The notes under the pieces were generated by a model. The model did no database searches and was not told where the DNA came from. It saw nothing but the letters and a program-made list of their open reading frames with translations. From Tepidamorphus sp. (GTDB lineage: Bacteria; Pseudomonadota; Alphaproteobacteria; Rhizobiales; Tepidamorphaceae), in contig JANQKY010000079.1 in NCBI GenBank assembly GCA_028280885.1, positions 1-50,750 on the forward strand: a stretch of DNA of 50,750 nucleotides, read 5' to 3'. This document shows, one piece after another, positions 8,181-18,754 of this stretch; position 1 is the stretch's first letter; the number at the start of each line of letters is the position of its first letter. The position numbers and the translations under genes were made by a program.

Positions 8181-10481
8181 TCACCCTGTGTCGTCTTGCC
8201 CGGCGCCTGGTCCGGGTTCGTCGTTGTCGGTTTCGTTGTTTTCGGTTTCGTTGTTTTCGGCCCCGTGGCCGTCGCGCCCGCCGCCGACCGGGAAGGTCAG
8301 CCGGATCCAGGCGCCATGCCCGCCCTCGGCGACTGCCGGGGCATCGGCCAGTTCGACCCGGCCGCCGTGCTCCTCCATGATCCGCCCGACGATCGCAAGG
8401 CCGAGGCCTGTGCCCTTTTCGCGGGTCGTCATGTAGGGTTCGAGCAGCCGGTGCCGGTTTTCACTGGGCAGGCCGACGCCGTTGTCGATCACGTCGACAT
8501 GCGCCCAGCCATCCGTTTCCGCGACCGAAACCGCGACCCTGCCGGGCTCGGTCCGTGTGGCCGGGTCCATTCCGGTGATCGCCTCGATGGCGTTCTTGAT
8601 GATGTTGGTGACCGCCTGCGAGATCAGCCGCCGGTCGAAGCGCGCGGTGATCGGCTGGTCGGGGATGTCGAGCGGGATCTCGATCTCCGGATTGCCGACC
8701 CGCATCAGGAAGGTCGCCTGCTTGACGGTCTCGACGAAATCGGCCGCCTCGATAACGGGCTTCGGCATCCGGGCAAACGAAGAAAATTCGTCGACCATGC
8801 GGCCGATATCGCCGACCTGGCGGACGATCGTGTCGATGCATTGGTCGAACACGTCGCGATCGGTGGTGATCACCTTGCCGTATTTGCGCTTCAGCCGCTC
8901 CGCCGAGAGCTGGATCGGCGTCAGCGGGTTCTTGATCTCGTGGGCGATGCGGCGGGCGACGTCGGCCCAGGCCGAGGTGCGCTGGGCGGTGACGAGTTCG
9001 GTTATGTCGTCCAGCGTGACGACATAGCCGTACTGGCCGCCGGCGGTCAGTTCGGTGGCGACGCGCACCGCGATCGTCCGGTCGCGGCCGCCGCGCTTGA
9101 TCGAGATCTGGTCCTGGATCAGCCGGTTGGGCTGCTGGCGCGCCTGGTCGAGGCAGGGCACCAGTTCGGGCAGGTCGTCGGCGAGATCGCGGCCGGCCAG
9201 GCTCTCCTGGCTGGCATCGAGCAGCATGGCGGCGGAGCGGTTGGCCAGCGAGATGCGGCCGTCCTGATCGACGCCGATGACGCCGGCGGGCACGCCGGCC
9301 AGCACCGTCTCGATGAAGCGACGGCGCTCGTCGAGTTCTTCGTTGGCTTCCAGAAGGTCGTCACGCTGCGAGCGCAACTGCGTCGTCATCTTGTTGAAGG
9401 TGGCGCCGAGGCTGGCAAGGTCGCCCTCCTCGCTGCGCACCGGCACCTGGATGTAAAGATTGCCCTGGGCGACCTGGTCGGCTGCGCCGATCAGCCGGCG
9501 GATCGGCGAGACCAGCCGGTTGGCGAAGCCGATCCCGACCCAGACGGCGCAGAGCAGCAGGATGAAGGCGAAGCCCACATACATCAGGCCGAAAGCGACC
9601 TGGACGCCGAACTGGCGCCGTTCCAGGCTTGAGAACTCCGCCATGTTGGCCTGGGCGAGGCGCAGATAGTTGATGACCAGCGGATCGACCGAGCGGGCGA
9701 CATAGAGAAAGGCGCCGTCATAGTTCTCCAGCCGCTTGACGGCACCGACCTGGTTGGAGATGCCCGGCGCAATCACGATGACCTCGCCGCTCTCGGCCTG
9801 CACCAGCGCATTCGGCGGCGGCATCAGCACTTCCATCTCGGTGGAGTGGTTGGAGCGCAGGATGACGTCCATGTCGCCGGTGATCAGGAAGGCGGCGGGA
9901 AGCGACCGGATCGCGGCCTGGGCGTTGAAGAACTTCTCGAAGCGCTCCGGGTCGCCCTGATACATCGTCTCGGCGCGGTCGAGATCGTTGGCCATGGCCA
10001 GGATATCGGCGCGGATGACCTGGCCGTGCTCGCGCAGATAGGCGTCGGCAACCGACAGCGAGGTCTGCATGATCGTGCGGGTGCGCTCGGAAAACCAGGT
10101 GTCGAGGCCACGGCTGAGCGTGAGCGCCGCGATGATCGCGACGATCACCGCCGGCACGACGGCGATGACGCCGAACAGGCTCAGGATGCGCAGATGCAGG
10201 CGGGCGCCCGCCGTGCCCCGCTTGCGCGCGACCCAGAGACGACCCAGCTCGACCGAAACGATGCCGGCAAGCCCCGCGACCAGGATCAGGTTGACGACGA
10301 GCGCGGCGGCGACGACGTTCTCGTCCGGCTCGACCGGCGTCAGGCCGGTCAGCACCGCGAAGGTGCCGGTTCCCGCCAGAAGCGACAGGACGACCAGCAG
10401 CGAGCCGACGATCCGCAGCGACCGGCTGCGGCGGGTGGCGAGCATCGGCAGGGCCTGCTGACGGGGATCCGCGAATGTCAC
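8181..10481 (-). CDS. ntrY: Sensor histidine kinase NtrY
   Basis: Membrane histidine kinase of the NtrYX system, linked in this group to nitrogen metabolism, redox and envelope responses. The 766-aa product has an N-terminal region with several membrane helices (about residues 22-125), a periplasmic loop, a further helix at about 300-325, a HAMP linker, a PAS domain, the H-box ([14 protein letters not shown]), and an ATPase domain with the N box NIIKNAIEAI and G boxes DNGVGLP and GTGLGLAI. It starts at GTG 10481, with GGTGG about 10 nt upstream. The C-terminal tail beyond the kinase core is acidic, low-complexity and encoded by a 15-bp tandem repeat (8229-8258, ENNET twice). A terminator-like hairpin lies just upstream of the start. 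Confidence 0.96.
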   Translation of the reverse strand: MTFADPRQQALPMLATRRSRSLRIVGSLLVVLSLLAGTGTFAVLTGLTPVEPDENVVAAALVVNLILVAGLAGIVSVELGRLWVARKRGTAGARLHLRILSLFGVIAVVPAVIVAIIAALTLSRGLDTWFSERTRTIMQTSLSVADAYLREHGQVIRADILAMANDLDRAETMYQGDPERFEKFFNAQAAIRSLPAAFLITGDMDVILRSNHSTEMEVLMPPPNALVQAESGEVIVIAPGISNQVGAVKRLENYDGAFLYVARSVDPLVINYLRLAQANMAEFSSLERRQFGVQVAFGLMYVGFAFILLLCAVWVGIGFANRLVSPIRRLIGAADQVAQGNLYIQVPVRSEEGDLASLGATFNKMTTQLRSQRDDLLEANEELDERRRFIETVLAGVPAGVIGVDQDGRISLANRSAAMLLDASQESLAGRDLADDLPELVPCLDQARQQPNRLIQDQISIKRGGRDRTIAVRVATELTAGGQYGYVVTLDDITELVTAQRTSAWADVARRIAHEIKNPLTPIQLSAERLKRKYGKVITTDRDVFDQCIDTIVRQVGDIGRMVDEFSSFARMPKPVIEAADFVETVKQATFLMRVGNPEIEIPLDIPDQPITARFDRRLISQAVTNIIKNAIEAITGMDPATRTEPGRVAVSVAETDGWAHVDVIDNGVGLPSENRHRLLEPYMTTREKGTGLGLAIVGRIMEEHGGRVELADAPAVAEGGHGAWIRLTFPVGGGRDGHGAENNETENNETDNDEPGPGAGQDDTG

Positions 10482-10507
10482 TGTCGAATGTCCACCGAAG
10501 CCTTGCT

Positions 10508-10535
10508 AAAAATCCGGCCGGCGGAACCGGTCCGG
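10508..10535 (-). terminator. Intrinsic terminator or attenuator between ntrC and ntrY
   Basis: Read on the minus strand, CCGGACCGG pairs with CCGGCCGG (one bulged A, loop TTCCG) and is followed directly by ATTTTTAG. It ends about 27 bp before the ntrY GTG start and over 170 bp after the ntrC stop. It could end ntrBC transcripts, or attenuate transcripts entering ntrY from any promoter within the 229-bp gap. Confidence 0.55.
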
Positions 10536-10710
10536 TGCTTTCACTGCCGCTCTGACTGCAATCCTGTGGGGCCTGGCAGATCCCGAGCGAATGCGTCTGT
10601 GACCCAACGGGCACAAGGCACCGGCCCCGATCCGCATATAGAGCCCGCGACCGATGCAGATCAACCACAAATGTTGCAGAAATGAGACTATAGTGCGGCG
10701 GCAAATGGGA

Positions 10711-12153
<1,443 letters not shown>

Positions 12154-12180
12154 GGAGGGTCTGTCCTCGACTTTCCGGGG

Positions 12181-13311
12181 CTACTCGGCTGAGCCGGCCC
12201 CCTTGTACATTGGCATCAGGACGCGAAACGCGGTGCGCCGCGGCCGCGACTTGCATTCGATGACCCCGCCGTGGTCGCCGACGATCTTGGCGACCAGCGC
12301 GAGCCCCAGGCCGGAGCCGGAGATCTTGGTGGTCACGAAGGGATCGAACAGGTGCTGGCGGATATCCTCCGGAACGCCCGGCCCGTTGTCGCGCACGGTG
12401 AATTCGAGCGGCAGGCTGACCCGTTCGCTGTTGCCGGGAACCGACAGGCGCACGCCGGGCCGGAAGGCCGTGGTCAGCGTGATCTCGCCGTCGGGCGTGT
12501 CCGGGCCGATCGCTTCCGCCGCGTTCTTGACCAGGTTGAGGAAGACCTGGACGAGCAGGTCGTGATTGCCCAGGATCGGCGGCAGCGAGGGGTCGTATTC
12601 CTCGACGAAGCGGATATGGCGGGCAAAGCCGCTCTCGGCGCTCTGCTTCACCCGATCGAGCACGACATGGATATTGACCGGCTCGCGGTCGACCGGCCGC
12701 TGGTCGGAGAACACCTCCATGCGGTCGACCAGCTTGACGATCCGGTCGGTCTCCTCGCGGATCAGCCGGGCGAGCGCCCGGTCGCCCTCCTCCACCGTCG
12801 TCTCCAGCAGTTGCGCCGCGCCGCGGATGCCCGACAGCGGATTCTTGATCTCGTGGGCGAGCATGCTGGCAAGGCCGGTGACGGAGCGGACGGCGGCGCG
12901 CGGGGTGAACTGGCGGTCGAACTGTTCGGCGATGGTGCGTTCGTGGATCATCGCGACGAGGCCGCCATCTCCTTCGCTTATGGGGGCGACATAGACGTCG
13001 ACGAGCCGCTCGCCGCCGGTGCGCGGGGTGCCGATCGCCACCCGGTATTCGCTGACGGAGGCAGCCCGCTCGCGCACCTGCGCGATCAGGTCGAGGATCG
13101 GGCTGTCCTGCGGGGCGAGATCGGCGACACTGTAGCGCTTGAGGACCGATATGCCGGCCTGAAAGAAGGACTCCGCTGCCGCGTTGGCGGCTGTGATCCG
13201 GTTGTCGGCGGACAGCGTGAGCGTGGGATGCGGGAGCGCGTTGAAGACGGCTTCGGGGCTTGCCGCACTGCCCGGCTGGGCTTTCAGCGTGTTCAGCAGC
13301 GGTCGGATCAT
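12181..13311 (-). CDS. ntrB: Nitrogen regulation histidine kinase NtrB
   Basis: Soluble histidine kinase/phosphatase that controls NtrC and itself responds to PII proteins. The 376-aa product has a PAS domain (about residues 20-130), the H-box ([17 protein letters not shown]), the N box ([11 protein letters not shown]) and G boxes ([19 protein letters not shown]). The true start is the ATG at 13311-13309 (MIRPLLNTL). It shares one base with the dusB stop codon, an overlap typical of translational coupling. The frame stays open for a further 777 bases into dusB, but that part is a shadow of dusB. Confidence 0.96.
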   Translation of the reverse strand: MIRPLLNTLKAQPGSAASPEAVFNALPHPTLTLSADNRITAANAAAESFFQAGISVLKRYSVADLAPQDSPILDLIAQVRERAASVSEYRVAIGTPRTGGERLVDVYVAPISEGDGGLVAMIHERTIAEQFDRQFTPRAAVRSVTGLASMLAHEIKNPLSGIRGAAQLLETTVEEGDRALARLIREETDRIVKLVDRMEVFSDQRPVDREPVNIHVVLDRVKQSAESGFARHIRFVEEYDPSLPPILGNHDLLVQVFLNLVKNAAEAIGPDTPDGEITLTTAFRPGVRLSVPGNSERVSLPLEFTVRDNGPGVPEDIRQHLFDPFVTTKISGSGLGLALVAKIVGDHGGVIECKSRPRRTAFRVLMPMYKGAGSAE

Positions 13312-14384
13312 CAGGCCGCCGCCTCCATCGCGCTCTCGCCGGCAAAGGCGGCCGGGATACCGGCCGCGACCCGTCCCGCGTCGGTTTCGGTCAGCAGCGC
13401 CTTGCGCCAGCCGGCCCTGGCGTCCGGCGCGACCCAATGGTCGAGATACCAGCTCAGGTGCTTGCGCGCGATGCGCAGGCCAAGGCCGGTGCCATAGTGG
13501 CTCAGCATCGCGTCGTAATGCTCGGCGACGAGGCCGGCGAGCGGCGCGGGGGGCGTGAATTCGGACGCAGGACCGTCCGAGGCTTCGTCGCCGGAAAGGG
13601 CGCGCGCAATCGCGCCGACGCTCCACGGGCGCCCGCCGGCGCCCCGGCCGATCATCACGCCGGCCGCGCCTGATTGCGCCAGTGCCTCGCGCACGTCTGC
13701 CAGCGAATTGATGTCGCCGTTGATGATGACCGGCACGTCGACGGCCTCGACGACCGGGCGCACCGCCGGCCAGTCGACGGGCCCTTTGTAGAAATCGCAG
13801 CGGGTGCGGGCGTGGACGGTGATCATGTGCACGCCGAGGCCGACCGCGCGGCGGGCAAGCTCCGGCGCGTTGATCGATGCCCGGTCCCAGCCGAGCCGCA
13901 TCTTCAGCGTCACCGGCACCTCGACCGCCGAAACGGTCGCCTCGATCAGCCGGGCGGCATTGTCGAGATCGCGCATCAGCGCCGACCCGGACCAGCCGCT
14001 CGTCACCCGGCGCGCGGGGCAGCCCATGTTTATGTCGACGATATCGGCTCCGGCCGCCACCGCGCGCCGCGCGCCCTCGGCCATCCATTTCGCCTCGCAG
14101 CCGGCAAGCTGGATGACGTGCGGCGAGACGCCCTGCCCTTCCGTCCGCAGCACGGCGTCCGGCATGGCCTTTACAAGTTCCTCGCTCGCCACCATTTCGG
14201 AGACGACCAGCGTGGCGCCGAAGCGGTGGGCAAGGCGCCGGAACGGTGCGTCCGTCACCCCGGACATCGGGGCGAGCAGCGCGTTGCCGGCAAGCCGCAG
14301 GCCGTCGATTTCCAGCGGCGCGAGGCCGCCGGTCTCCCGCACCGGTGTGTCGATGGATTTGCCTATTTGATGAGCGCTTGTCAT
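13311..14384 (-). CDS. dusB: tRNA-dihydrouridine synthase DusB (NifR3)
   Basis: FMN enzyme that reduces uridines in the D-loop of tRNA. The 357-aa product is a TIM barrel with the family motifs [16 protein letters not shown] near the N-terminus, [12 protein letters not shown] carrying the catalytic cysteine, [16 protein letters not shown] and INGDI. It is the first gene of the dusB-ntrB-ntrC unit, historically nifR3-ntrB-ntrC. It is divergent from ispDF across a 164-bp gap that must hold both promoters. I did not identify a promoter motif there with confidence. Confidence 0.96.
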   Translation of the reverse strand: MTSAHQIGKSIDTPVRETGGLAPLEIDGLRLAGNALLAPMSGVTDAPFRRLAHRFGATLVVSEMVASEELVKAMPDAVLRTEGQGVSPHVIQLAGCEAKWMAEGARRAVAAGADIVDINMGCPARRVTSGWSGSALMRDLDNAARLIEATVSAVEVPVTLKMRLGWDRASINAPELARRAVGLGVHMITVHARTRCDFYKGPVDWPAVRPVVEAVDVPVIINGDINSLADVREALAQSGAAGVMIGRGAGGRPWSVGAIARALSGDEASDGPASEFTPPAPLAGLVAEHYDAMLSHYGTGLGLRIARKHLSWYLDHWVAPDARAGWRKALLTETDAGRVAAGIPAAFAGESAMEAAA

Positions 14385-14548
14385 TCTGCCCGCATATTAG
14401 TCATATCGCTCCCGATCGCAACAAAAACCGAGATCCTGTGGAGACGCCCGCGCCGATCGTGATAAACACCGGCAACATGACGCCGGAATTTCCCGCCGAC
14501 ACCTAACGTCCCAGCCGACGCCTGCAAGCCGATGCGCCCCGTGACTTC

Positions 14549-15733
14549 ATGAAAAACGCTGTCGTGATCGTCGCCGCCGGCCTGGGAACACGGGCGAAAA
14601 CGGACAGCCAGGCCACGCCGAAGCAGTTTCGCGCGCTCGCCGGCCGGACCGTTCTGGAGCGCGCCGTCGCGCCGTTTTCCGGCCATGCCGCGATTGATGC
14701 GGTGCTTCCCGTCGTGCGGGCCGGCGACGAGGCGGCCGTTGCGGAGATGATCGGCGATGCGCCCGGGGTCCTGGCGCCGGTTGCGGGCGGCGACAGCCGT
14801 CAGGCCTCGGTCCGGGCGGGGCTGGAGGCGCTCGCGGATGCCGGGCCCGACCATGTGCTGATCCACGACGCCGCCCGGCCGTTCGTGTCGGGCCGGATCA
14901 TCGACGACGTGCTCGCAGCGCTTGGCCGCGAGGTCGGGGCGATCCCGGCGATCGCGGTCGCCGACACGGTCAAACGGGGGCAGAGCGGCCGGATCACGGA
15001 AACCGTCGACCGGTCGGGTCTTTACGGGGCGCAGACGCCTCAGGGCTTCCGGTTCGCCGCCATCCTCGAGGCCCATCGCGCCGCCGCCTCGGCGTCCGGG
15101 CCCTTCACCGACGATGCCTCGATCGCCGAATGGGCCGGGTTGCCGGTCGCCCTGGTGGCGGGCAGCGCGGAAAACCGCAAGCTGACGACCGCGGAGGATT
15201 TCGAGATGGCCGAACGGATGTTCGCCGGCGCGGGACCGGACGAGGTCCGGGTCGGCACCGGTTTCGACGTGCACGGTTTCGGCGACGGCGACAGCGTCAC
15301 CCTGTGCGGCGTCGCGATCCCCTTCGACAAGGGCCTGTCCGGGCATTCGGATGCCGATGTCGGACTGCATGCGCTCACCGACGCGCTGCTCGGCGCGCTC
15401 GCCGACGGCGATATCGGCAGCCATTTCCCGCCCGGCGACCCGCAATGGAAGGGCGCCGCTTCCGCCGTCTTCCTGCAACATGCCGCCGCCCTCCTGCGCG
15501 ATCGCGGTGGTGCGATCTCCAACGTCGATGTGACGATCATCTGCGAGGCGCCCAAGGTCGGCCCGCACCGCCCGGCGATGCGAGCGCGGATCGCGGACCT
15601 GCTCGGCCTCGATATCGGGCGCGTTTCGGTAAAGGCGACGACGAGCGAGCGGCTGGGCTTTACCGGCCGTGGCGAAGGCATCGCCGCGCAGGCGGTCGCC
15701 ACGGTCACGCTGCCTGCGGGAGCGGGACAATGA
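14549..15733 (+). CDS. ispDF: Bifunctional IspD/IspF enzyme of the MEP isoprenoid pathway
   Basis: Fused enzyme catalysing two non-consecutive steps of the methylerythritol phosphate route: CTP-dependent formation of CDP-ME and cyclisation to ME-cPP. The 394-aa product has an IspD domain at about 1-225 ([31 protein letters not shown]) and an IspF domain at about 230-390 ([10 protein letters not shown] with the metal-binding Dx[27 protein letters not shown]). The fusion is typical of alphaproteobacteria. The stop overlaps the next gene's start (ATGA). The pathway matters for the idi gene at the right end of the window: MEP users make both IPP and DMAPP, so Idi is optional there. Confidence 0.97.
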   Translation: MKNAVVIVAAGLGTRAKTDSQATPKQFRALAGRTVLERAVAPFSGHAAIDAVLPVVRAGDEAAVAEMIGDAPGVLAPVAGGDSRQASVRAGLEALADAGPDHVLIHDAARPFVSGRIIDDVLAALGREVGAIPAIAVADTVKRGQSGRITETVDRSGLYGAQTPQGFRFAAILEAHRAAASASGPFTDDASIAEWAGLPVALVAGSAENRKLTTAEDFEMAERMFAGAGPDEVRVGTGFDVHGFGDGDSVTLCGVAIPFDKGLSGHSDADVGLHALTDALLGALADGDIGSHFPPGDPQWKGAASAVFLQHAAALLRDRGGAISNVDVTIICEAPKVGPHRPAMRARIADLLGLDIGRVSVKATTSERLGFTGRGEGIAAQAVATVTLPAGAGQ

Positions 15734-16242
15734 TCAGCGAGGCGGACCTGACCACGCGGGCCACGGCCCTGCTGTCCGACGCCCGCGCGGCGGGCGTGAT
15801 GGTCGCCACCGCGGAATCCTGCACCGGCGGCCTCGTCGCCGGCTTCCTGACGGAGATCGCCGGGTCCTCCGATGTCGTCGAGCGCGGGTTCGTTACTTAT
15901 TCGAATGCCGCGAAGACCGAGGTTCTGGGCGTTCCGGCGGAGCTGATTGCCAGCCATGGCGCCGTCAGCGCCCCGGTGGCGATCGCGATGGCCGAGGGGG
16001 CGCTTGCCGCTTCGCGGGCCGATCTTGCCGTCTCGATCACCGGGGTTGCCGGCCCCGGCGGCGGATCGGCGGAGAAACCCGTCGGCCTCGTCCATTTCGG
16101 CTGCGCGCGGCGGGATGGCGCGACCGTGCACCGGGAATGCCGCTTCGGCGACCTCGGCCGCCGGCGGGTGCGGCTGGAGAGCGTCGCGGTGGCGTTTGAG
16201 TTGCTGGGCGGGGCTATAGGTAACGGAGCTGCTGACGAATAA
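15730..16242 (+). CDS. CinA C-terminal domain protein (NMN amidase type)
   Basis: The 170-aa product is a stand-alone CinA C-terminal domain, the PncC-type nicotinamide-nucleotide amidase fold that deamidates NMN to NaMN in pyridine nucleotide salvage. The diagnostic motif [20 protein letters not shown] lies at about residues 25-45, with [17 protein letters not shown] sequence ([13 protein letters not shown]) near the middle. The N-terminal molybdopterin-binding-like domain of long CinA proteins is absent, as is usual in this order. The ATG at 15730 overlaps the ispDF stop by four bases, so translation is coupled. It is followed by a repeat-rich gap. Confidence 0.93.
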   Translation: MISEADLTTRATALLSDARAAGVMVATAESCTGGLVAGFLTEIAGSSDVVERGFVTYSNAAKTEVLGVPAELIASHGAVSAPVAIAMAEGALAASRADLAVSITGVAGPGGGSAEKPVGLVHFGCARRDGATVHRECRFGDLGRRRVRLESVAVAFELLGGAIGNGAADE

Positions 16243-16279
16243 CTGACCGGTCTTAGGTTCAATCGCCAGGCCGGGGCTC

Positions 16280-16825
16280 CCCGATCCCGGATATTTGCTG
16301 GCGCAAATTCCGGGATGACGATTGAGAGGGCGATGTCCGTTCTCCGCACGCTCTGCTGTCATTGCCGGGCTTGTCCCGGCAATCCATGAAACACAGTCGC
16401 TTGCGCCTATTCTAACGGCGGTGTTCATGGATGCTCGGAACAAGTCCACTACTGTCCGGTTCAAGTCCGACGGTTTCGCCTAACCGATTGCCTGACATGG
16501 CTTTTCGATAGATCGGCGGCTGAGAGACTCGTGACGTCCCCCCCTCAGGCGTCATAATCCGCGAAGGCGGATGATCCAGTACGCCGTGTGCTGGCATCTG
16601 GAGGGCGGCCGAAAACCTGAGCAAACACATGGGGTTACTGGATCCCCGCCTCCGCGGGGATGACGGCCAGGGGACTGGCCAAGCTGAAAATAAAACGCCC
16701 GGTGCCCGCTTAACCGGACAGCAGTGGGACAAGCCCGGCAATGACACCGGAGTGTGGGATGACAGAACACCACCCTCTCCCGCGTCATCCCGGAAGTCGC
16801 GACAGCGACTATCCGGGATCGGAGA
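16280..16825. repeat. Mosaic of palindromic intergenic repeats, copy B
   Basis: This occupies the 646-bp convergent gap between the CinA gene and the ratA-like gene. In order: a stem-loop at about 16285-16313 (GATCCCGGA ... TCCGGGATGAC); GTCATTGCCGGGCTTGTCCC at about 16354-16375, followed by a foldback containing ATCCATG and its partner CATGGAT; ACTACTGTCCGG at about 16449; a unique stretch with TGCCTGACATGGCTTTTCG at about 16490-16508; a hairpin CCCCGCCTCCGCGGGG at about 16644; the inverted ACCGGACAGCAGTGGGAC module at 16713-16745; and an inverted stem-loop at 16785-16820. The same order of modules recurs at 47.8-48.4 kb. No gene was seen here. Confidence 0.82.
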
Positions 16826-16888
16826 ACCCGGGCGTCTCGGTTTGACTGCGATCCGGATACCCAACGTTTCCCACGGCCGAGGAAGCGA

Positions 16889-17383
16889 TCACCCCCCGCC
16901 CTGCCCCGCCTTTCGCCCGACCCGGCGTTTTCCGCCGCGGCCATAGACCTTGTCCGCGCGTTTTTCGAACGCATCGGCAAAGCGTGAGAAGGCCTGGTCG
17001 AACATCGCCCCCATCAGCATCTGCAGGCTGCGGCGGCGAAACTCGTATTCGAGGTAGAAGTCGACCTCCGACACGGCCGCGCCGAGCGGTGCGAAGCGCC
17101 AGCGGTTTTCCAGATGCCGGAACGGGCCGTCGAGATACTCGACGAGGATTTCAAGCTTCTCCGGCATCAGCGTGACGCGGCTGGTGAACGTCTCGCGGAA
17201 CATCTTGTAGGCCGCCGTCATGTCGGCGACGAGCACCTCGTAGCCGTTCTTTTCGCTGCGGCTGCGGACGCGGAGCGCCTGGCAGAGCGGAACGAATTCG
17301 GGATAGCGGGTGACGTCGGCGACCAGCGCGAACATGTCCTCGGCGCTGTGCGCGACCTTGCGGTTGGTCTTGAACGTACGCAT
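16889..17383 (-). CDS. COQ10/RatA-family START-domain protein
   Basis: The 164-aa product is a polyketide-cyclase/START-fold protein of the COQ10/RatA family. Seen in the sequence: the opening strand and helix (SAEDMFALVADVTRYPEFVPLCQALRV, split by the typical YPEFVP), then FTSRVTLMPEKLEILVEYLDGPF and the closing long helix. Family members bind ubiquinone for respiration in mitochondria and in alphaproteobacteria; the E. coli member RatA has been described as a toxin that blocks ribosome association. Given the pairing with lipA and no antitoxin partner nearby, the quinone-binding role is the more likely. It starts 7 bp after the lipA stop, so it is co-transcribed. The C-terminus is basic (RGGKRRVGRKAG). 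Confidence 0.9.
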   Translation of the reverse strand: MRTFKTNRKVAHSAEDMFALVADVTRYPEFVPLCQALRVRSRSEKNGYEVLVADMTAAYKMFRETFTSRVTLMPEKLEILVEYLDGPFRHLENRWRFAPLGAAVSEVDFYLEYEFRRRSLQMLMGAMFDQAFSRFADAFEKRADKVYGRGGKRRVGRKAGQGGG

Positions 17384-17390
17384 GCGGGCC

Positions 17391-18371
17391 TTACGCGTGA
17401 CCCAGCCGTTTGCGGCGCTCGGCGCGCAGGATCTCGAAATCGTCGCCGGCGTGATAGGACGAGCGGGTCAGCGGGCTGGAAGCGACCAGCAGGAAGCCCT
17501 TGGCCTTGCCGATCGTCGCGAAGCCCTTGAACTCGTCCGGCGTCACGAAGCGGGCGATCGCATGGTGCTTGCGGGTCGGCTGGAGATACTGGCCGATCGT
17601 CATGAAGTCGACATCGGCGCTTCTGAGATCGTCCATCAGTTGCAGGATCTCGTTACGCTCCTCGCCGAGGCCGACCATGATGCCGGACTTGGTGAAGATC
17701 TCCGGATCGAGCTCCTTGACCCGCTGCAACAGCCGGATCGAATGGAAATAGCGGGCGCCGGGGCGAACCGTCAGGTAGAGCGAGGGAACCGTCTCCAGAT
17801 TGTGGTTGAAGACGTCCGGCCGCGCCTCGACGACGATCTCGAGCGCGCCGTCCTTGCGCAGGAAATCAGGCGTCAGCACCTCGATCGTCGTGCCCGGCGT
17901 GCGGGCGCGGATCGCCCGGATCGTATCGGCGATGTGCATCGCGCCGCCATCGTCGAGATCGTCGCGGTCGACCGAGGTGACGACGACATGTTCGAGCCCC
18001 AGCGTCGCGACCGCGTCGGCGACCTTGGCCGGTTCGGCCTCATCGAGCGGCTCGGGCAGGCCGGTGCGCACGTTGCAGAAGGCGCAGGCGCGGGTGCAGG
18101 TGTCGCCCATGATCATGAAGGTCGCGTGTTTCTTCGACCAGCACTCGCCAATGTTCGGGCAACCTGCCTCCTCGCACACGGTGACGAGACCATTGGCGCG
18201 AACGGTCTTCGCGGTTTCCTTGTAGACCGGCGATCCCGGCGCCTTGACGCGGATCCAGTCCGGCTTGCGCAGCACCGGACTGTCCGGCCGCGCGGCCTTC
18301 TCGGGATGGCGCGGCCTTGCTTTCGGCGTTGCCGGTTGTCTTTCGGCGACTGTGTCGAGGATCGTAACCAT
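17391..18371 (-). CDS. lipA: Lipoyl synthase LipA
   Basis: Radical SAM enzyme that inserts two sulfurs into octanoyl groups on carrier proteins. The 326-aa product has the auxiliary 4Fe-4S cluster motif ([13 protein letters not shown]), the radical SAM motif CTRACAFC and the C-terminal RSSYHA segment whose serine ligates the auxiliary cluster. The ATG at 18371 ([13 protein letters not shown]) fits alphaproteobacterial LipA; 26 codons further upstream remain open but look non-coding. Its neighbours supply its job: lpd, pdhC and pdhB downstream of the same locus encode the enzymes that carry or oxidise lipoyl groups. Confidence 0.97.
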   Translation of the reverse strand: MVTILDTVAERQPATPKARPRHPEKAARPDSPVLRKPDWIRVKAPGSPVYKETAKTVRANGLVTVCEEAGCPNIGECWSKKHATFMIMGDTCTRACAFCNVRTGLPEPLDEAEPAKVADAVATLGLEHVVVTSVDRDDLDDGGAMHIADTIRAIRARTPGTTIEVLTPDFLRKDGALEIVVEARPDVFNHNLETVPSLYLTVRPGARYFHSIRLLQRVKELDPEIFTKSGIMVGLGEERNEILQLMDDLRSADVDFMTIGQYLQPTRKHHAIARFVTPDEFKGFATIGKAKGFLLVASSPLTRSSYHAGDDFEILRAERRKRLGHA

Positions 18372-18473
18372 GAACGGGCTTTCGCTTAAGCTGTACCGTT
18401 TCGTCAAGGGTCCCGTTAGCGCAGATAGGTGGCCGGGCGCCGTTGCCAAGGCAGGCCAGCCATGCAGCGCCGA

Positions 18474-18728
18474 TCAGGCAAGAATGCGGGCGACCAGGAC
18501 GACGATGATCGCGCCGGCGGCCGCGACGATCACCTGTTCGAGGAACCTGTTACCGAGTTTGAGATCGATATTGAACTGCTGTGCCAGGAAGCCGCCGACC
18601 AGCGAACCGACCATGCCCGTCAGGATATAGCGCAGAAGACCGCCGCCGCCGACGATCAGGCTGGCGAGCCAGCCGGCAATCAGGCCGATCAGGATCCAGA
18701 CGATCAGTCCGCGCGTGCGTTCGTTCAT
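18474..18728 (-). CDS. GlsB/YeaQ/YmgE-family small membrane protein
   Basis: The 84-aa product is a small integral membrane protein with three hydrophobic segments (GLIVWILIGLIAGWLASLIV; LLRYILTGMVGSLVGGFL; QVIVAAAGAIIVVLVARIL). The pattern matches the transglycosylase-associated GlsB/YeaQ/YmgE family of stress-linked membrane proteins, whose biochemical role is not established. It lies between lpd (26 bp upstream) and lipA on the same strand, and this lpd-GlsB-lipA arrangement suggests one transcript. The ATG at 18728 has GAGGGC about 8 nt upstream. Confidence 0.88.
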   Translation of the reverse strand: MNERTRGLIVWILIGLIAGWLASLIVGGGGLLRYILTGMVGSLVGGFLAQQFNIDLKLGNRFLEQVIVAAAGAIIVVLVARILA

Positions 18729-18754
18729 GATGCCCTCCCGACCGGTGACCGGCT

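Noticed and set aside
7614..9632. A 672-codon open frame on the plus strand, opposite ntrX and ntrY
   Set aside because: It spans two well-supported genes on the other strand and has no recognisable domain. Long shadow frames are common at this GC content.
12181..14088. A single 635-codon frame that would fuse an upstream part to NtrB
   Set aside because: The first about 259 codons are the out-of-frame shadow of dusB. NtrB similarity begins at the ATG at 13311, which overlaps the dusB stop.
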